A stretch of 64,000 nt of DNA from Sphingobium terrigena (GCF_003591655.1 NZ_QVRA01000003.1:249139-313138), one strand, 5' to 3'; shown: positions 1-7,485, counted from the stretch's first letter. A program made the numbers and translations. The notes: generated by a model from the sequence alone, not told the origin.

Positions 1-395
1 ACGAACATCTCCGGCCCGCGCTCGCCGACCATATAGGCCCGCCCCGGCGTCACCGGCCCGCCCGTCGCCCGCCCCGGCAGCCCCAATGCCGACGTCAGCA
101 ACGAAGCGCCGAGATTGACGAGGCCACCCCCGCCGCCAGCGCTGCCCATCACCCCGCGCAAAGCACTGGCCGCAATCTCGTCCAGCACCGACAGCGCGAT
201 CCGCCGCAAATCCTCAAAGCCGAACTTGCCGGTCCGCACCGCCCGCAACAGCCCCTGCTCGATCCGCCTTCCGGCCCGCTCGGCCCCATCACCAAGCGGC
301 CCCTCAATCCCGGCCCGCATCGCCTCCACGTCCCGGCTCAACCCCTGCGTATCCGCCCGAACCCGCACCACCAGCGTCTCGATTTCCTCGTCCAC
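1..395 (-). CDS. Tail tape-measure-like protein, N-terminal part (GTA gp11 type), cut by window edge
   Basis: The reverse strand is open from a GTG at 395 to the left edge. The GTG is preceded by a good ribosome site (GGGAGG, about 5 nt before it). The ~131 visible residues start VDEEIETLVVRVRADTQG and end with a motif of the type GRATGGPVTPGRAYMVGERG, followed by PEMF. That motif (A-GG-V--G--Y-VGE-GPE-F) is typical of phage and GTA tail tape-measure proteins. It is the next gene after the tail chaperones, exactly where gp11 sits in alphaproteobacterial GTA clusters. The fold and role (tail length ruler) are inferred from family and position. The C-terminus lies outside the window. Confidence 0.75.
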   Translation of the reverse strand, partial: MDEEIETLVVRVRADTQGLSRDVEAMRAGIEGPLGDGAERAGRRIEQGLLRAVRTGKFGFEDLRRIALSVLDEIAASALRGVMGSAGGGGGLVNLGASLLTSALGLPGRATGGPVTPGRAYMVGERGPEMF

Positions 396-419
396 CAGCG
401 CCTCCCGATCAAAAAATCA

Positions 420-490
420 CCTTCTCCCCGGCGGGGAGAAGGATACGAAGCCTTGGCAGCTTGCTGCCTAGGCGCAGTTGGAAGAGGGGG
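420..490 (+). repeat. GTA-cluster hairpin repeat, copy 1
   Basis: A ~70-bp repeat that opens with a near-perfect hairpin (arms CCTTCTCCCC and GGGGAGAAGG), then a constant core containing TACGAAGCCTTGGCAGC, and ends in GTTGGAAGAGGGGG. It lies between the second tail chaperone and the tape-measure gene. On the minus strand the hairpin is followed, after four bases, by six Ts. Confidence 0.85.
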
Positions 491-502
491 TTCCACGCCA
501 GA

Positions 503-700
503 TCAATCCGGGAACATCGCCCGCAACCGATCCAGAACCACCCCATCGACCCCCGCATCCACAACCTCATCCTCCCGCGCCGCCCGCAGCACCGCCGCCA
601 GCTCCGCCGGAGTCGCGCGCCAAAACTCATCCGGCCGCCAGCCCAGCAGCCATCCGGCCACCCCCGCCAGCCGCGCCGCCCCTTGCGCAAAGCCCGTCAT
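503..700 (-). CDS. Phage tail assembly chaperone (GTA gp10.1 / rcc01693 type)
   Basis: A 65-residue protein starting MTGFAQGAARLAGVAGWLLG and containing WRPDEFWRATPAELAAVL, the hallmark of the small tail assembly chaperone that follows gp10 in GTA clusters. Its ATG at 698-700 overlaps the stop of the upstream gp10-like gene (ATGA), which decides the start; an in-frame extension further upstream is antisense to nothing but merely overlaps gp10. Such proteins are thought to help the tape measure and tail tube assemble. Identification rests on length, motif and gene order. Confidence 0.8.
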   Translation of the reverse strand: MTGFAQGAARLAGVAGWLLGWRPDEFWRATPAELAAVLRAAREDEVVDAGVDGVVLDRLRAMFPD

Positions 701-1005
701 TTCCCCGCCAATATCTGCTGCAAGATCGCCTTCAGCACCGGCGTCACCTTCGCCAGCCCCACCGCCAATATCGCCTCGCCCAGCGTCTCGCGATCCATCC
801 GATCCCGATCGACCAGGCAATGCCAGAACAAGGCCACGAGATCGCCCAGCGACAATTTCCCGTCCGCCGCCCGCTCGACCAGCGCGAACAGCGGTCCCAG
901 TTCCGCCTCTACCGCCACCAGCGCGGCAAAGCTGGGCCGCAACGCCAGCACGTCCCCGCCAATCTCCAGCGCCGCCTCGCCCCGCGCCTCATTCACGCCG
1001 CTCAT
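697..1005 (-). CDS. Gene transfer agent family protein / tail chaperone (gp10 type)
   Basis: 102 residues, starting MSGVNEARGEAALEIGGDVL. The pattern of an N-terminal beta segment followed by RPSFAALVAVEAELG and a helical C-terminus is that of the GTA TIM-barrel-chaperone-like gp10 family (annotated 'gene transfer agent family protein'). The start overlaps the stop of the tail-tube gene (ATGA at 1002-1005) and its own stop overlaps the next start, so translation is probably coupled along gp9-gp10-gp10.1. Role in tail tube assembly is family knowledge. Confidence 0.82.
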   Translation of the reverse strand: MSGVNEARGEAALEIGGDVLALRPSFAALVAVEAELGPLFALVERAADGKLSLGDLVALFWHCLVDRDRMDRETLGEAILAVGLAKVTPVLKAILQQILAGK

Positions 1006-1409
1006 TCCGACACCACCGCGCCGGAGCTTTCCAGGCTCAGCGCATAATTGCGCTCGCCATTATAGTCCCCGGCATAGTCCAGCCGCGTCACCAGAAAGCG
1101 CCCGCGCATCCGCTCGCCGCTTTCGAAACTCAGCTCATAATCCTCGATCGTGCCCGACAGCGCATGGTTGCGAATGCGCACCTCCGCCGCCGATCCGGTG
1201 AACAGCCCCGCCGCCGATACGCTGACCGAACGCACCCCCGCACCCGACAGCAATTCGCGCCAGCCGCCCGAATCCTTGGACGTGATGTTCACCGCCTCGC
1301 CATTCACGGACAATTGCGTAGTGCGCATCCCCGCCACGGTCGCATATGTTGCCGGAATGTTGCCATCCCCCACTTTCAACAGAAACGCACTTCCCTTTTC
1401 GACGCCCAT
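1002..1409 (-). CDS. Phage major tail (tube) protein, TP901-1 / GTA gp9 type
   Basis: 135 residues starting MGVEKGSAFLLKVGDG. The segments TTQLSVNGEAVNITSKDSGG and WRELLSGAGVRSVSVSAAG are the classic signature of TP901-1-like major tail proteins, which stack as hexamer rings to form the tail tube. The length is normal for the family. It is followed by gp10 with an ATGA overlap. The upstream neighbour is a plus-strand secreted-protein gene, so gp9 starts a new block after a break in the GTA operon; no clear promoter was recognised in the 54-bp gap. Confidence 0.88.
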   Translation of the reverse strand: MGVEKGSAFLLKVGDGNIPATYATVAGMRTTQLSVNGEAVNITSKDSGGWRELLSGAGVRSVSVSAAGLFTGSAAEVRIRNHALSGTIEDYELSFESGERMRGRFLVTRLDYAGDYNGERNYALSLESSGAVVSE

Positions 1410-1463
1410 GGCGCATCCTTTCTTCCGATAAAGCGTGCAAAACGCTGGTTAAGGAGAGTCTCA

Positions 1464-1784
1464 ATGATCTTCATCGCACCGCTCATGTTGCTGGCCGCAG
1501 CCCCCGCCGCAGACGCTGTCGGCCTGGGCCGCAAGGCCTATTCCCAATGTCTGGCCGACCAGATCAAACCGGGCCTGGAAAAGAAGCTGACGCTCGGCGA
1601 TTTTCAGTCCGACATGAAAAAGACCTGCGCCGCCAAGGAAGCCACCTTCCGCGCCGCGATCGTCGCCGCCGACAAGGCCGACGGCATGTCCGAAAAGGCA
1701 GCGCAAGCCGACGCCGACGACCAGATCGCCGAATATGTCGACAAAATCACCGCGGAATATGAGGACTATAACAAGCCGGGCTGA
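1464..1784 (+). CDS. Small predicted secreted protein of unknown function
   Basis: 106 residues with a clear ribosome site (AAGGAGAG, 5 nt before ATG). The N-terminus MIFIAPLMLLAAAPAADA looks like a signal peptide with cleavage after ADA. The mature part has two cysteines (YSQCLADQ and KKTCAAKE) that could form a disulfide and is otherwise charged and helical (KADGMSEKAAQADADDQIAE). I do not recognise a family. It lies on the opposite strand between the gp9 tail-tube gene and the gp8 gene, so it breaks the GTA operon. Confidence 0.7.
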   Translation: MIFIAPLMLLAAAPAADAVGLGRKAYSQCLADQIKPGLEKKLTLGDFQSDMKKTCAAKEATFRAAIVAADKADGMSEKAAQADADDQIAEYVDKITAEYEDYNKPG

Positions 1785-1832
1785 CGGGAATCTCTCTCCC
1801 CGATTAAGGGGAGCGATGACGCACCACATCTT

Positions 1833-1901
1833 CCCTCTCTCCCCGCCGGGGAGAGATACGAAGGCTTGGCAGCCTGCTGCCTAGCCGCAGTTGAGAGGGG
1901 G
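1833..1901 (+). repeat. GTA-cluster hairpin repeat, copy 2
   Basis: Same family as the copy at 420: hairpin CCTCTCTCCCC/GGGGAGAGA, core TACGAAGGCTTGGCAGCC, end GTTGAGAGGGGGC. It lies between the stop of the secreted-protein gene and the stop of the gp8-like gene. This copy has no T-run on either side. A related half-hairpin lies just before it (about 1790-1815). Confidence 0.8.
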
Positions 1902-1927
1902 CACGACGCTCGGTGCGATACGCCCCC

Positions 1928-2329
1928 CTACCCCTCCCGCACAGCCCGCACCCGATAATCCACCACCGCCGACCACCCACCACCCTGCCGCGACGCCCGC
2001 GCCACGCGCGACCGCACCAGCCGTGCGGTCACGATCCGCCACCCGTCGCGCACCGCGACCCCCGCCAGCACCGGGTCGATCCGCGCGATCATCCCCGCCA
2101 GCCGTCCCGGCGTCTCCCCGCCGTCATGCAGGCCGATCGTCAACCGCACCTCGCGCCCCGCCACATCCTTGCCGCCCCAGTCCGCGCCGATGCATTCGCC
2201 AACCACGCCATAGGGCAGGCTGGCCCGCACCGGCTCACCATCAAACAGCCCATTCAGCCCGTCCATCAGCGCGCTATCCGCCCGCAGCGCATCGATCACC
2301 GCCGCGCGCACCGCCACTTCAGCGCTCAT
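1928..2329 (-). CDS. DUF3168 tail terminator-like protein (GTA gp8 type)
   Basis: 133 residues from the ATG that overlaps the upstream stop (ATGA at 2326-2329); MSAEVAVRAAVIDALRADSA is the usual DUF3168 start. Conserved family features include a central segment VRASLPYGVVGE and a GREVRLTIGLHDGGETPGR region followed by ARIDPVL. DUF3168/gp8 proteins cap the tail tube at the head-proximal end in GTA particles (family knowledge). Third gene of an overlapping string that begins at the head-tail connector. Confidence 0.85.
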   Translation of the reverse strand: MSAEVAVRAAVIDALRADSALMDGLNGLFDGEPVRASLPYGVVGECIGADWGGKDVAGREVRLTIGLHDGGETPGRLAGMIARIDPVLAGVAVRDGWRIVTARLVRSRVARASRQGGGWSAVVDYRVRAVREG

Positions 2330-2517
2330 AACCCACCCCTTCCCGCGTCCCTCAGCGCCAGATCCCGCCACCAGCGCGCCGCCAGCCCACGTCCCGACAC
2401 CCGCACCGCATCCCCCTCGACCGCCACGACCAGCCCAACCTCCGCCAGCGCCGCCGCCACAGCCGCCCGCCTGCGCGCCGCCCGCTGTTCCACCAGCCGC
2501 GCCAGCGCCGCCCTCAT
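2326..2517 (-). CDS. Small head-closure-position protein (gp7 position)
   Basis: 63 residues, MRAALARLVEQRAARRRAAV and a C-terminal half VVAVEGDAVRVSGRGLAARW then WRDLALRD. The start ATG overlaps the upstream connector's stop (ATGA) and its own stop overlaps gp8's start in the same way, which strongly supports it as a real coupled gene. The position is that of the GTA head-closure/stopper gene gp7, but it is shorter than a usual stopper and I do not see the family signature clearly; the function is inferred from order. Confidence 0.65.
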   Translation of the reverse strand: MRAALARLVEQRAARRRAAVAAALAEVGLVVAVEGDAVRVSGRGLAARWWRDLALRDAGRGGL

Positions 2518-3053
2518 CGCAACCGCATCCGCCGCCAGGGTCGCCAAAGCGCGCTCACCACCGCAGGCGGCGCGGCGCTCTCCGTCCCGCGCGCAGAAAA
2601 ATGCTCCGCCGCCAGCCGCACGATCCCCTGCCGCAGCGCTTCGGGCAGCCCGTTCATCTCGCTCGCCATCCCCGCCGCATAGCGCACCATCAACCGCCGC
2701 CGGTCCCCCGCCCGCGTCGATCGCACCCATCCCTCGCCCGCCGCATCAATGTCGATCGCATAGGCATCGACCGGCAAAGCCACCGCCCCGCCATCCGCCT
2801 CCACCGCCTCGACACTCTCGATCGCGACGACAGGCCGCGCGCCCAGCCTTTGCCAGTTCCCGTCGCCTGCCACCGTCTCGCGCGCACCCCGCACGATCAG
2901 CCACTGCCCGACAAATTGCTCGCACAACGCCGCCGCGCTCCGCAGCAAGCCGGCCAGCACCGCATCCTCGCTACTCGTCTCGATCCGCAAATAGGCCTTC
3001 AGCTCGGCCAAAGACGCCGCCAGCGCCCCGCTCTCATCCTGCGCCAGCATCAC
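2514..3053 (-). CDS. Head-tail connector protein (gp6 / phiE125 gp8 type)
   Basis: 179 residues. LAELKAYLRIETSSEDAVL and LRSAAALCEQFVGQWLI near the N-terminus are the standard signature of head-tail connector adaptor proteins, which bind the portal ring after DNA packaging. The C-terminal part (GLPEALRQGIVRLAAEHF) is also typical. It starts two codons before the stop of the upstream adaptor gene (overlap 3050-3053) and is followed by an ATGA overlap, so it belongs to a tightly coupled string. Confidence 0.88.
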   Translation of the reverse strand: MMLAQDESGALAASLAELKAYLRIETSSEDAVLAGLLRSAAALCEQFVGQWLIVRGARETVAGDGNWQRLGARPVVAIESVEAVEADGGAVALPVDAYAIDIDAAGEGWVRSTRAGDRRRLMVRYAAGMASEMNGLPEALRQGIVRLAAEHFSARGTESAAPPAVVSALWRPWRRMRLR

Positions 3054-3328
3054 CGTTCCTCCACCCGAAATGTCACCGACCGCTCATCCACCTGCCCGTC
3101 GGACAAAGTGACCCGGTTGGTCAGCCGATACAGATGCCCGACCACCCCCCCGCTCACCCGCACGCTGGTCCGCGCCGCCTCGAAAGCCGACGCCTCAATC
3201 GTCAGCCCGCCCGCCTCGACCGGCACCACGTTCCACACGCTGGCAACGACGCTTTGCCCCGCCAGATAGGCCGACCAGTCGACGCCATGGTCGATCCGGC
3301 TGTCGGCATCCTTCAGATACAGGCTCAT
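3050..3328 (-). CDS. Small phage fibre-tail adaptor-like protein
   Basis: 92 residues starting MSLYLKDADSRIDHGVDW. The segment SAYLAGQSVVASVWNVVP, followed by beta-rich sequence ending in VTLSDGQVDERSVTFRVEER, matches the small proteins annotated as phage fibre-tail adaptors. Its ATG overlaps the stop of the small ORF upstream (ATGA) and its end overlaps the connector start. Here it lies right next to the fibre gene, which fits a role in attaching it. The function is by analogy. Confidence 0.7.
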   Translation of the reverse strand: MSLYLKDADSRIDHGVDWSAYLAGQSVVASVWNVVPVEAGGLTIEASAFEAARTSVRVSGGVVGHLYRLTNRVTLSDGQVDERSVTFRVEER

Positions 3329-3498
3329 CGGATCCTACTCCCCCCGTCCGCCACCGGGCGCTCGTCCGCCCGCCCTCCTGTCACGCGCAGCCCCTGCCCC
3401 GGCCGCACCCCGGCCCGCCACGCACCGCTCCATCGGCTCGCACGCGGATCGGACCGCCCGTCGCTGATCGCCCGCGCGCCAATCGCCTCACCCTGCAT
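3325..3498 (-). CDS. Small arginine-rich ORF, unknown function
   Basis: 57 residues, MQGEAIGARAISDGRSDPRA..., from an ATG at 3496-3498 (or one codon earlier) that overlaps the end of the fibre gene by about 10 nt. The stop overlaps the start of the adaptor gene (ATGA). Third codon positions are strongly G/C, as in neighbouring genes. The overlaps at both ends are the main support; no family is recognised and it could be a spurious frame. Confidence 0.45.
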   Translation of the reverse strand: MQGEAIGARAISDGRSDPRASRWSGAWRAGVRPGQGLRVTGGRADERPVADGGSRIR

Positions 3499-5359
3499 CA
3501 TGGCCGTCTCCCGCCAACAGCGCGTCGATCCGCGCCTCGATCCGGTCCAGCCGCCGCCGCTGCCACGCCGCCTCCAGCGCAAAACATTGGTCATAACGCA
3601 GCCCCCATCGCACCGCGCCGTCAGGCAAATCATCGCAGCACAGCAGCCCCAGCCGCACCGCCGCCCCCGCGCCCAGCCGCGCGTCGATCGCGTCGCGCAC
3701 CCCCTGCGCCATCAGCCCGACATGCACCCGCGCCTCGTCACCCTTCGCCGCCACCGCGTCGCGCCAGCGATAGGTCACCCACTGCACATCGCCCCAGGCG
3801 TCGAGCAGCGCATCATCCACCGCCGCGACATCGCATTTCGCGCGCGCATCGGACGTGTTGATCGTGCCCGTAGCGGCGTAGATGACCGACCATCGGCTCG
3901 CCGCGCTCCCCAATGTCCGCACATTGTCGGTCAGCGGTTGCAGCACCGCATTGACCATCACCCCGGTCGCCGCCGTGATCCGCATCTTCTCGCTGACCGC
4001 CACCGTGCCATCGTCGCTGGTCGAAAAGATCAGCGATGATCGGCGGTCGCTATCGGCGCTGGCTTCCTTGTAACTGGCAATCTGGCAGACGGGATAAAAG
4101 ACCGTCCCGTCCCCCGCCAGCGACGCCGAAAAATTGATCGCATTGCCCTCACCCACACCCAGATCCTGCGACCCTTCCTGCCAGGACAGGCGCAGCGATT
4201 CCTGCGGCGTGGTGTTGGCATTGCTCTGCGAATTGGCCCGCGCGCTGACCCAGGCCAGCGGCGCCACGCTCCCCAGCGTCGCACTCGCGCCATTGCCCAC
4301 CGTCAGCGCCGCGCTGGTGCTGCTCAGCGCCACGCCATGGCCGAACGTCGCCAGCCCGCTCGATCGACTGAGCGTCAGCACCGTCGAAATATAGGCACCG
4401 CTGTCGCCATAGCGGTTGAAGGTGAAGTTCGACCCGGCGTCGCTCCCGCTTTCCGCCGCCGCGGTCTTGCCGACATCCCACCGGGTCGATGTGCCGGTCT
4501 GATAATAATGCCGGCAATTATAGCCTGCATCGGCGCGCAGATAATGGCCCACCTCAATGGCCTGCCCGACCCGCGTGGACACGCAGTTGCTCGAAAATGT
4601 CGTCGTCGCGGAAAAGCTGTTCGCGCCATTGAGCAACGGCACGCTCGCCCCGCTCGTCCCCACCGCCTGCGTCGCCGCCGATCCCAGTCCCAGCGCCGTC
4701 CGCGCCCCCGCCGCACTCACTGCCCCGGTGCCGCCATGCTCGATGGCCAGCGTGCCGCCCAGCGTCAGCGTCCCCGCGCCCGTCACCGGCCCGCCATTGA
4801 CGGTCAGCCCGGTCGTCCCGCCCGATCCCGCCACCTGCGTCACCGTGCCGACAGTGCTGCTCGTCCCCGCGCCGATATAGGCGCGCATCGCCGCCGCATC
4901 CGCCTGCACCAGCGCCCCGCGCCCGAACCCGCTCGTCGCCAGCGCCGCAATCGCGTCCAGCTCCCCGCTCGCCGCCTGCTTGCCCGCCAGCGCCGCCGCC
5001 AGGCCGCCAATCTCACCGATCCCATGCCCATGCGCCTCGACCGCCGCCAGCCAATCCGCATGGGGCGTCAACACCACCAGCTTCTCGCCCACGGCAAAAT
5101 CCACCGCCGCGCCACCTGCCGAAGAGGCCGTCGGCGTCCGCGCCAGCCGCCCCTCTACGTCCAGCCCGCCGACGCCGCACTCCCACTCCGCCGGATGGAC
5201 CACGCTCAAAATCGCATAAGGAAAAGCCGCGCCCGCCCCGACGCTTGCCGCAAATCCCCGATACCCCAGCACCGCCCCACCCAGCAGCAGCGGCCCGGCC
5301 CCGCCATCATGGCAGACCTCGCGCACCAGATCGACCATCTCCAACCCCGTGATCGCCAC
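3488..5359 (-). CDS. Fibre / spike protein with C-terminal S74 intramolecular chaperone
   Basis: 623 residues from a GTG at 5357-5359 that has GAGAGG just upstream; the frame stays open to 5407, but that part falls in a repeat. The N-terminal ~110 residues look like a particle-binding domain. The middle is Gly/Ser/Thr-rich, with segments such as GTVTQVAGSGGTTGLTVNGG typical of trimeric fibres. Near the C-terminus, TINTSDARAKCDVAAVDD carries the Ser and Lys expected of a Peptidase_S74 self-cleaving chaperone, followed by a helical tail with LMAQGVRDAIDA. It probably trimerises and recognises a host surface. Unusually for a fibre gene it lies directly after the capsid gene and before the head-tail connector. 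Confidence 0.8.
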   Translation of the reverse strand: MAITGLEMVDLVREVCHDGGAGPLLLGGAVLGYRGFAASVGAGAAFPYAILSVVHPAEWECGVGGLDVEGRLARTPTASSAGGAAVDFAVGEKLVVLTPHADWLAAVEAHGHGIGEIGGLAAALAGKQAASGELDAIAALATSGFGRGALVQADAAAMRAYIGAGTSSTVGTVTQVAGSGGTTGLTVNGGPVTGAGTLTLGGTLAIEHGGTGAVSAAGARTALGLGSAATQAVGTSGASVPLLNGANSFSATTTFSSNCVSTRVGQAIEVGHYLRADAGYNCRHYYQTGTSTRWDVGKTAAAESGSDAGSNFTFNRYGDSGAYISTVLTLSRSSGLATFGHGVALSSTSAALTVGNGASATLGSVAPLAWVSARANSQSNANTTPQESLRLSWQEGSQDLGVGEGNAINFSASLAGDGTVFYPVCQIASYKEASADSDRRSSLIFSTSDDGTVAVSEKMRITAATGVMVNAVLQPLTDNVRTLGSAASRWSVIYAATGTINTSDARAKCDVAAVDDALLDAWGDVQWVTYRWRDAVAAKGDEARVHVGLMAQGVRDAIDARLGAGAAVRLGLLCCDDLPDGAVRWGLRYDQCFALEAAWQRRRLDRIEARIDALLAGDGHDAG

Positions 5360-5410
5360 GCCCCTCTCCCCACAAAAAAGGGGGAAAGCCCAAAAGCCTC
5401 CCCCCAAAAA

Positions 5411-5482
5411 CCTTCTCCCCTGGGGGGAGAAGGATACGCAGCCTTACCCGCGCAGCGGGTTAGGCGAAGTTGGAAGAGGGGG
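5411..5482 (+). repeat. GTA-cluster hairpin repeat, copy 3 (terminator-like)
   Basis: Hairpin CCTTCTCCCC/GGGGAGAAGG at 5411-5433, core ending GTTGGAAGAGGGGG. On the minus strand, the direction of GTA transcription, the hairpin is followed at once by TTTTT (5406-5410), the layout of an intrinsic terminator. It lies between the capsid stop and the fibre start. Confidence 0.85.
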
Positions 5483-5499
5483 AACCACCCCCTCGCCCC

Positions 5500-6618
5500 T
5501 CACGAAGCGGCAAACTTCATCAACTTAATCGCCTCGCTATTCGCCACAGCCCCGCCGATCCGCTTGACCGCATAGAAATGCACGAACGGCTTGTTGCTGA
5601 ACGGATCGCGCAAGATGCTGGTGTCGCTGCGCTCGGCGATGACATAGCCCGCCTGGAAATTGCCGAAGGCGATCGACAGGCTGCCCGCGCTGATATCCGG
5701 CATATCCTCGGCCTCGACCACCGGATAACCCAGCAAAGTCGCGGGCTGCCCCGCACTCAGCGAAGGCTGCCACAAAAACGCGCCATCGCTCGTTTTCATC
5801 TTGCGGATGGCGCTCAGCGTCGCGCTATTCATCACGAACGACGCCCCCTGCCGATAGGGCGCACGCAGGCTCTGCACCAGGTCGATCAGCTTATTCTCCG
5901 GGTTCGACGCGGCAAAAGCCCCCGCCGCGCCCGACGCGACATATTGCAGCGCGCCGAACGCCCGCACGCTGTCCGCCTCGTCCGTGGTCGTATAGGTCAG
6001 GAAGCCCTTGGGCTTGTTCGTGCCATTGCCGTTGATGAAGGCCGCCCCTTCCGCCACCGCAAACTCACGGGCAATCTCGCCCGCCAGCCAGCCCTCGACA
6101 TCGAACTGCGCATCGTCCAGCATCGCCTGGCTGGCCGCCGGATTGGCGAACAATTCGCCCGACGGCGGCGCAATCTCGTTGAAGCTTGGCGTCCCCGTCT
6201 CGGCCCGCGCGCCCGTCTCGCTGGCCCAGCCCGACACGATCCCGCCAGCCGTCACCAGCTTGCGATAGCCCGCCGTCCCGGTCCGCACGACATTGGCGAT
6301 CGTGCGAATGGGCGAAATGCTTTTGAGCGTCGCATCGATCAGCTGATCAATCTCCCGCGGCACCGCATAACCGCCGGTCGCCCCCGAAGCCCCCGAAAAG
6401 CTCTTCAGCTCCACCCCCGCTTCCTGCCCCTGCCGCAAATAGCGATCGACGAAGTTGGCGCGCACCGGATCAACCGCCCCGCCCTTCACCCCATCCAATG
6501 CCGGCCGCTGCATAGCCACCCGCATCGCGCTCAAATCCGCCTCCAAAGCCGCAATCCGCTCCCCCTGAAGCACCACATCAAAGCTCCCCTCCAGAGCATC
6601 CGTCACGCCGTCCGTCAT
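5500..6618 (-). CDS. HK97-family phage major capsid protein (GTA gp5 type)
   Basis: 372 residues from the ATG at 6616-6618, chosen because GGGAG lies 6 nt upstream; an upstream in-frame extension would run through a terminator-like hairpin. The N-terminus (VLQGERIAALEADLSAMRVA) is a helical delta/scaffold domain. The core has GGYAVPREIDQLIDATLKSI, a typical HK97 capsid start, and GSLSIAFGNFQAGYVIAER near the C-terminus. The protease encoded two genes upstream would remove the scaffold. Length is normal for GTA gp5. Flanked by hairpin repeats on both sides. Confidence 0.93.
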   Translation of the reverse strand: MTDGVTDALEGSFDVVLQGERIAALEADLSAMRVAMQRPALDGVKGGAVDPVRANFVDRYLRQGQEAGVELKSFSGASGATGGYAVPREIDQLIDATLKSISPIRTIANVVRTGTAGYRKLVTAGGIVSGWASETGARAETGTPSFNEIAPPSGELFANPAASQAMLDDAQFDVEGWLAGEIAREFAVAEGAAFINGNGTNKPKGFLTYTTTDEADSVRAFGALQYVASGAAGAFAASNPENKLIDLVQSLRAPYRQGASFVMNSATLSAIRKMKTSDGAFLWQPSLSAGQPATLLGYPVVEAEDMPDISAGSLSIAFGNFQAGYVIAERSDTSILRDPFSNKPFVHFYAVKRIGGAVANSEAIKLMKFAAS

Positions 6619-6644
6619 GTCATTCTCCCGCTGCTTGAAACACG

Positions 6645-6674
6645 AAAAAGGGCGGCCCCGCATGGGACCGCCCT
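6645..6674 (-). terminator. Intrinsic-terminator-like hairpin just upstream of the capsid gene
   Basis: On the minus strand: arm AGGGCGGTCCC, 4-base loop, arm GGGGCCGCCCT (10 of 11 pairs), followed directly by TTTTT. The T-run ends about 26 nt before the capsid ATG at 6618, leaving no obvious room for a promoter in between. Seen directly; that it terminates transcription is inferred. Confidence 0.65.
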
Positions 6675-6683
6675 GAAACTCTC

Positions 6684-6759
6684 AAAAACCTTCTCCCTTG
6701 GGGGGAGAAGGATACGAAGCCTTGCCAGCTTGCTGGCTAGGCGAAGTTGGATGAGGGGG
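6684..6759 (+). repeat. GTA-cluster hairpin repeat, copy 4 (terminator-like)
   Basis: Hairpin CCTTCTCCCTT/GGGGGAGAAGG, core TACGAAGCCTTGCCAGC, end GTTGGATGAGGGGG. On the minus strand the hairpin is followed by TTTTT (6684-6688). It lies between the plus-strand dioxygenase gene and the capsid gene, in tandem with the hairpin at 6645-6674. Confidence 0.85.
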
Positions 6760-6802
6760 AAGCGCCGCTTGCGTCGCTCATCCCCGCACAGCATAAAACC
6801 CC

Positions 6803-7471
6803 ATGCCCCTGACCATCCAGACCGACGGCGCGCAACACATCCCCGCCGCCCTCGACGCCACCACCCTCGCCACCATCGAAACCGCCCTAGCGACGCTGCC
6901 AAAGGACCGCCCCGGCCAACGCCTGACCGCCCTCGCCGAACTCGCGCCATTTCTCGCGCCAACCGGCCCCATCGGCTGCCACGCCGCCGCCCATCTGGGC
7001 AACGCCGCAAAGCCGGTGCGTGCGATCCTGTTTGACAAAAACGAAGCCACCAACTGGGCGCTCGGCTGGCATCAGGACCGCACCATCGCCGTGCGTCAAC
7101 GCATCGAAACACCCGGCTTTGGCCCCTGGACGATCAAATCCGGCCTCCAGCATGTCGCCCCGCCGCAATCGCTGCTCGACCGCATGTGTACCTTGCGCAT
7201 CCATCTCGACCCAGTCGACGCCGACAACGCGCCTTTGCTCATCGCCCCCGGCTCCCACCGGCATGGCCGCATCGCGGAAAGCGATGTCCCAGCCATGGTC
7301 GATCGCTGCGGCACCGTCGCCTGCCTCGCGTCGCGCGGTGACATCTGGCTCTACGCCACGCCCATCCTCCACGCTTCAGACGCCGCCGCCAATCCCCGCC
7401 ACCGCCGCGTTCTCCAACTCGACTATAGCGCCGATGATCTGCCCGGCGATCTGGAATGGCTAGGGATATAG
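6803..7471 (+). CDS. PhyH-type Fe(II)/2-oxoglutarate dioxygenase-like protein
   Basis: 222 residues. The metal triad can be placed: H90 and D92 in WALGWHQDRTI, and H190 in TPILHASDAA, with R201/R202 in HRRVLQLDYS as the likely 2-oxoglutarate-binding arginine. APLLIAPGSHRHGRI (residues ~143-157) is the usual phytanoyl-CoA dioxygenase segment. The likely reaction is hydroxylation of an unknown substrate. It lies on the opposite strand between the prohead protease and capsid genes, flanked on each side by a hairpin repeat. The catalytic residues appear intact, so it is probably active. No substrate can be inferred. Confidence 0.8.
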   Translation: MPLTIQTDGAQHIPAALDATTLATIETALATLPKDRPGQRLTALAELAPFLAPTGPIGCHAAAHLGNAAKPVRAILFDKNEATNWALGWHQDRTIAVRQRIETPGFGPWTIKSGLQHVAPPQSLLDRMCTLRIHLDPVDADNAPLLIAPGSHRHGRIAESDVPAMVDRCGTVACLASRGDIWLYATPILHASDAAANPRHRRVLQLDYSADDLPGDLEWLGI

Positions 7472-7485
7472 AACCCACAAAAAAA

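Noticed and set aside
1913-4039. A very long plus-strand open frame (over 700 codons) across the gp8-fibre region
   Set aside because: Its translation is low-complexity (Arg/Pro/His-rich), it is antisense to well-recognised GTA genes with ATGA overlaps, and such frames are expected in high-GC DNA.
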